Below, piece after piece: positions 12,365 to 14,352 of a DNA stretch of 14,352 nt. The translations under genes were made by a program, and so were the position numbers. Source of the stretch: Candidatus Bipolaricaulota bacterium (GTDB taxonomy: Bacteria; Bipolaricaulota; Bipolaricaulia; Bipolaricaulales; Bipolaricaulaceae); NCBI GenBank assembly GCA_015661965.1, contig DQVA01000317.1, positions 1 through 14,352 on the forward strand. The letters are read 5' to 3'. The notes beneath the pieces were generated by a model. That model made no database searches. It was not told the origin of the DNA and saw only the letters and a list, made by a program, of their open reading frames with translations. Every line of letters starts with the position of its first letter. The first letter of the stretch is position 1.

Positions 12365-13003
12365 ATGGCGTACTTGTATCTGGAACACGACGGACGGGTG
12401 TACACGGTCCGGCGGGGGGGCCAGCTCACCCTGCCACGTGAGGACGAGGAGGTCCCGGTCTCCTATCAGGTGTGTTACCGGCTGCCCTGGGGGGAGGAGG
12501 GGGTGGCCTTCGCCATACCCCGGCTCAAGGAGCATCCCCGGGACTGGATCAGCAAAGACGAGGTCCCCCGGCGGGAGGACGCCTCCCCTATCCTGAGGGA
12601 AGCGGTGCACCGGAGTTTGCCCCGGGCAGTAGCGGAGGGCGTGATAGAGGAGGGAGGCAAGATGCTGCTGGTAAAGGCAACACGGGGGCTCACCAAAGGG
12701 CTATGGTCCTTGCCCGGGGGGTTTCTGGCCTTCGGGGAAGCGCCGGAAGCGGCGGTGCGCAGGGAAGTGGAGGAGGAACTGGGTGCCCCTTGTCGGGTAG
12801 GGGAGCTCCTGGGGGTGCGGGCCAAAGTGGGGGTGCACACCGGACTGCATTGGTTGATGTTCTTTTACCGGGTGGCCCTGCTCGGGGAGCCCCGCCCGGA
12901 CCCGGATGAGATCGCCGAGGTGCGCTGGTTCCAGATGAAGGAGGCGGCCGATCGCCTGTGCGACGAGACGATGGCCGCCTTCCTGCGTTCGCTTGCTCGC
13001 TAG
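12365..13003 (+). CDS. Nudix hydrolase with an extra N-terminal domain
   Basis: A 212-aa protein. The Nudix box is complete and canonical, from Gly119 (GFLAFGE) through REVEEELGA (133-141), so it should be an active Mg-dependent pyrophosphohydrolase acting on a nucleoside-diphosphate derivative. LTKGLWSLPGGF just before it is typical of NADH pyrophosphatase/ADP-ribose type Nudix enzymes. About 85 residues precede the Nudix fold (e.g. YLYLEHDGRVYTVRRGG, then a PRLKEHPRDWISKDEVP stretch); this part has a beta-strand-rich start, only one Cys (Cys37), and no zinc ribbon. The substrate is not readable. The divergent nfnAB operon makes a pyridine nucleotide an attractive but unproven candidate. Its stop is 1 nt from the stop of the convergent gene. 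Confidence 0.9.
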   Translation: MAYLYLEHDGRVYTVRRGGQLTLPREDEEVPVSYQVCYRLPWGEEGVAFAIPRLKEHPRDWISKDEVPRREDASPILREAVHRSLPRAVAEGVIEEGGKMLLVKATRGLTKGLWSLPGGFLAFGEAPEAAVRREVEEELGAPCRVGELLGVRAKVGVHTGLHWLMFFYRVALLGEPRPDPDEIAEVRWFQMKEAADRLCDETMAAFLRSLAR

Positions 13004-13004
13004 G

Positions 13005-14126
13005 TTATCCCCCGCGCCACTCGGAAAGCAACGGGCTTAGGTCCATCCCCACCGAGATCAAGAAATCCTGGGTCCAGCCAGGCGCCTCGGCCACCTTGGA
13101 GAAGGTGACCTGTAAAGATACATCGGCCAGGCCCAGGTTCACGGTCAACGAGAAGGCCGCCGACTGGTCCCCGGCCGGCACTTGCCCCAGGGGCTTCACC
13201 TGGCGCAGGGAGTACTCGGCCCGGAAGGTGGTGGTATCGTTGAGCTGGTAGTCATAGGAAGCGGTAAGGGTGAGGGTGTACTGCTCCGTGATGTTGTAGG
13301 GCCCGGAAAGGCTGGCCCTAAGCAGGAGCTGAGATCCCGGCTCCGGGGCCACCGCCCCGTCCGCCGAGAGAGTCAGGAGGAAATCCCGCGCCTCGCCCCT
13401 GGGGTCCACCAGTTCGTACCCCACCCCGGCCTGGATCGCATAGCCGCAGTACCGCTTGTTCCCGGTGGCCAGCACGATCTCCTCGATGGTGAGCAGGGCG
13501 CGGGCGTCCAGGGTGAGTCCGGTAGCGGCTTCGATCTCTCCCTCTATGGCGGCCACCAGCTCTGAAACGGTGGGGTATTCCGCGGCCGCCCCGATGATCT
13601 CCGCCACCCGCAATAGCACCTCGTCGTCCAGTGACGCGGGGATGGCATTCAATTGGAGCAACTTGGCCTCGATCCGATAGGCCTTGGCCAAGGGGGTGAC
13701 GTCGGTGAAGTGGCCGTACCCCAGCCCGGCCCGCACCTCCACCCCGGGGAGGGCGAAACCGGAGGCCCAAGAGGATTCGAGGCCACCGAACGCGAAGTAA
13801 GGCTTGCCCTCCTCCCAGTACCGCCGCACCGTGGCCGAAGCCTGCCCCGTCACCCCGGCCAGCCTCAACCCCAGTAGGTTAAGCTCCCCGGCTCCGGTCA
13901 GGGCGTAACCGAAGCTGGGGGAGTCGTAAAGGGTGTTGTAATTGACGAACAGCCGACCGGAGCTGATGTCGGGACCGGGGGTGGCTGGGTCGTCGTAATG
14001 ACGGTAATAAAAGCTTAACGTGAGGTCCTCCAAGTAGGTCTCCGGCACCGCGTAGGTGCATAGGCTTTGGGAGACGCCTCCAGCTGCCGCTGCCAGCAAA
14101 ACCACCACAGCCAACCAAGTCTTCAT
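13005..14126 (-). CDS. Exported beta-strand-rich protein, possible outer-membrane barrel, unknown function
   Basis: A 373-aa protein with a clear signal peptide (MKTWLAVVVLLAAAAGGVSQ). The mature part alternates polar and hydrophobic residues in many strands with aromatic edges (e.g. LTLSFYYRHYDD, GRLFVNYNTLYDS, VEVRAGLGYGHF near the front; YTLTLTASYDYQLN, FRAEYSLRQV and DVSLQVTF near the end). This suggests a transmembrane or surface beta-barrel. A helical insert of about 90 residues (e.g. TVSELVAAIEGEIEAATGL) splits the two strand-rich halves. The C-terminus (SEWRGG) does not end in the aromatic residue typical of BAM substrates. The start is ATG 14126, with GAGGTGAT about 4 nt upstream; in-frame GTG 14135 and ATG 14132 are too close to that site. 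I do not recognise a named family. Confidence 0.72.
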   Translation of the reverse strand: MKTWLAVVVLLAAAAGGVSQSLCTYAVPETYLEDLTLSFYYRHYDDPATPGPDISSGRLFVNYNTLYDSPSFGYALTGAGELNLLGLRLAGVTGQASATVRRYWEEGKPYFAFGGLESSWASGFALPGVEVRAGLGYGHFTDVTPLAKAYRIEAKLLQLNAIPASLDDEVLLRVAEIIGAAAEYPTVSELVAAIEGEIEAATGLTLDARALLTIEEIVLATGNKRYCGYAIQAGVGYELVDPRGEARDFLLTLSADGAVAPEPGSQLLLRASLSGPYNITEQYTLTLTASYDYQLNDTTTFRAEYSLRQVKPLGQVPAGDQSAAFSLTVNLGLADVSLQVTFSKVAEAPGWTQDFLISVGMDLSPLLSEWRGG

Positions 14127-14146
14127 CTCCATCACCTCGTTGCTTT

Positions 14147-14152
14147 ATTGTA
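14147..14152 (-). promoter_or_regulatory. Candidate -10 element for the beta-strand-rich exported protein gene
   Basis: TACAAT (5 of 6 to TATAAT) on the minus strand would start transcription near 14140, leaving a short ~14-nt leader that contains the GAGGTGAT ribosome site. No good -35 is visible at 16-18 bp. Confidence 0.4.
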
Positions 14153-14211
14153 CCGACGGGAAGGGTTGGCCGCCTGTCCCGCGACAAGGGGGCAAGGGAC
14201 CAGCGCTTCCC

Positions 14212-14352
14212 TCAGCCGGGCCGCCCGTCCGTGCCCAAGGTCACCGCCCCCTCCCCGAACCGCCGACGGGCATCGACCACGGCCTGAGAGAGCTCGTCGG
14301 AGACGAACAAGTGCAGGGGGCGGAACTCGGCCGGAGCGAGCCCCCCCACCCC
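14212..14352 (-). CDS. dinB: C-terminal end of a probable Y-family DNA polymerase (DNA polymerase IV, DinB); runs off right edge
   Basis: The minus strand is open from the window edge to TGA at 14212-14214 (46 codons). The visible tail is GGGLAPAEFRPLHLF, then a VSDELSQAVVDARRRFGEG stretch ending in TDGRPG. This follows the C-terminal little-finger pattern of DinB proteins: 'vsgL.p....lsLF' followed by 'l..AvD.ir.RFG..ai..G'. DinB performs error-prone translesion synthesis. Only the tail is visible, so catalytic residues cannot be checked and the call rests on this short motif. There are 85 bp between its stop and the next gene on the same strand, and that gap holds the downstream gene's putative promoter. 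Confidence 0.6.
   Translation of the reverse strand, partial: GVGGLAPAEFRPLHLFVSDELSQAVVDARRRFGEGAVTLGTDGRPG

Noticed and set aside
1..14352. CRISPR arrays, insertion sequences, tRNA or rRNA genes, prophage or toxin-antitoxin cassettes.
   Set aside because: I saw no regularly spaced repeats, transposase motifs, tRNA T-loop signature or terminal inverted repeats on either strand; by-eye scanning could miss diverged examples.

Overview
This is a GC-rich, gene-dense bacterial chromosome segment carrying ordinary cellular genes, with no mobile element, CRISPR array, tRNA or rRNA that I can see. The NfnAB-type electron-bifurcating oxidoreductase points to an anaerobic lifestyle. A probable outer-membrane-like beta-rich protein, an NfeD/FloA pair and a secreted PhoPQ-related hydrolase would fit a diderm, possibly thermophilic lineage. 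My guess is something near Bipolaricaulota/Acetothermia, but the sequence alone does not settle this.

Left part (1-3820). On the minus strand an alpha/beta hydrolase of the monoglyceride-lipase type overlaps a DUF2007 gene that runs off the left edge. Divergent from it is a plus-strand operon: an NfeD/ClpP-class membrane serine protease, the flotillin-like FloA (1-nt overlap), and a 44-aa ORF starting directly after the floA stop. A 222-bp intergenic stretch (3599-3820) follows. It is rich in perfect hairpins with mutually exclusive pairings and could be a terminator region or an unrecognised structured RNA.

Middle (3821-7989). A small DUF3467 gene on the minus strand is divergent from two plus-strand ABC exporter half-transporters. 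These form a textbook heterodimer: the first subunit has Asp in place of the catalytic Glu, and the second has a deviant signature motif plus a ~95-residue extracytoplasmic insertion between TM1 and TM2, as in BmrC/BmrD.

Right-middle (7990-10053). A tightly coupled three-gene envelope operon encodes a 36-aa single-TM microprotein, a 166-aa exported/membrane protein with an SH3/LSm-like N-terminal region, and a secreted PhoPQ-activated-pathogenicity-related (PqaA family) alpha/beta hydrolase. This operon is the best candidate here for an undescribed functional unit.

Right (10050-14352). The minus-strand nfnA-nfnB operon (GTGA overlap) converges on the hydrolase with overlapping stop codons. 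A Nudix hydrolase is divergent from nfnA and converges, with 1 nt between stops, on a minus-strand exported beta-strand-rich protein. The window ends in the C-terminus of a probable Y-family DNA polymerase (DinB).

A recurring regulatory theme is that several operon-leading genes have a -10-like hexamer only 6-11 nt upstream of the start codon and no clear Shine-Dalgarno, which suggests leaderless mRNAs. Internal operon genes have strong Shine-Dalgarno sequences.
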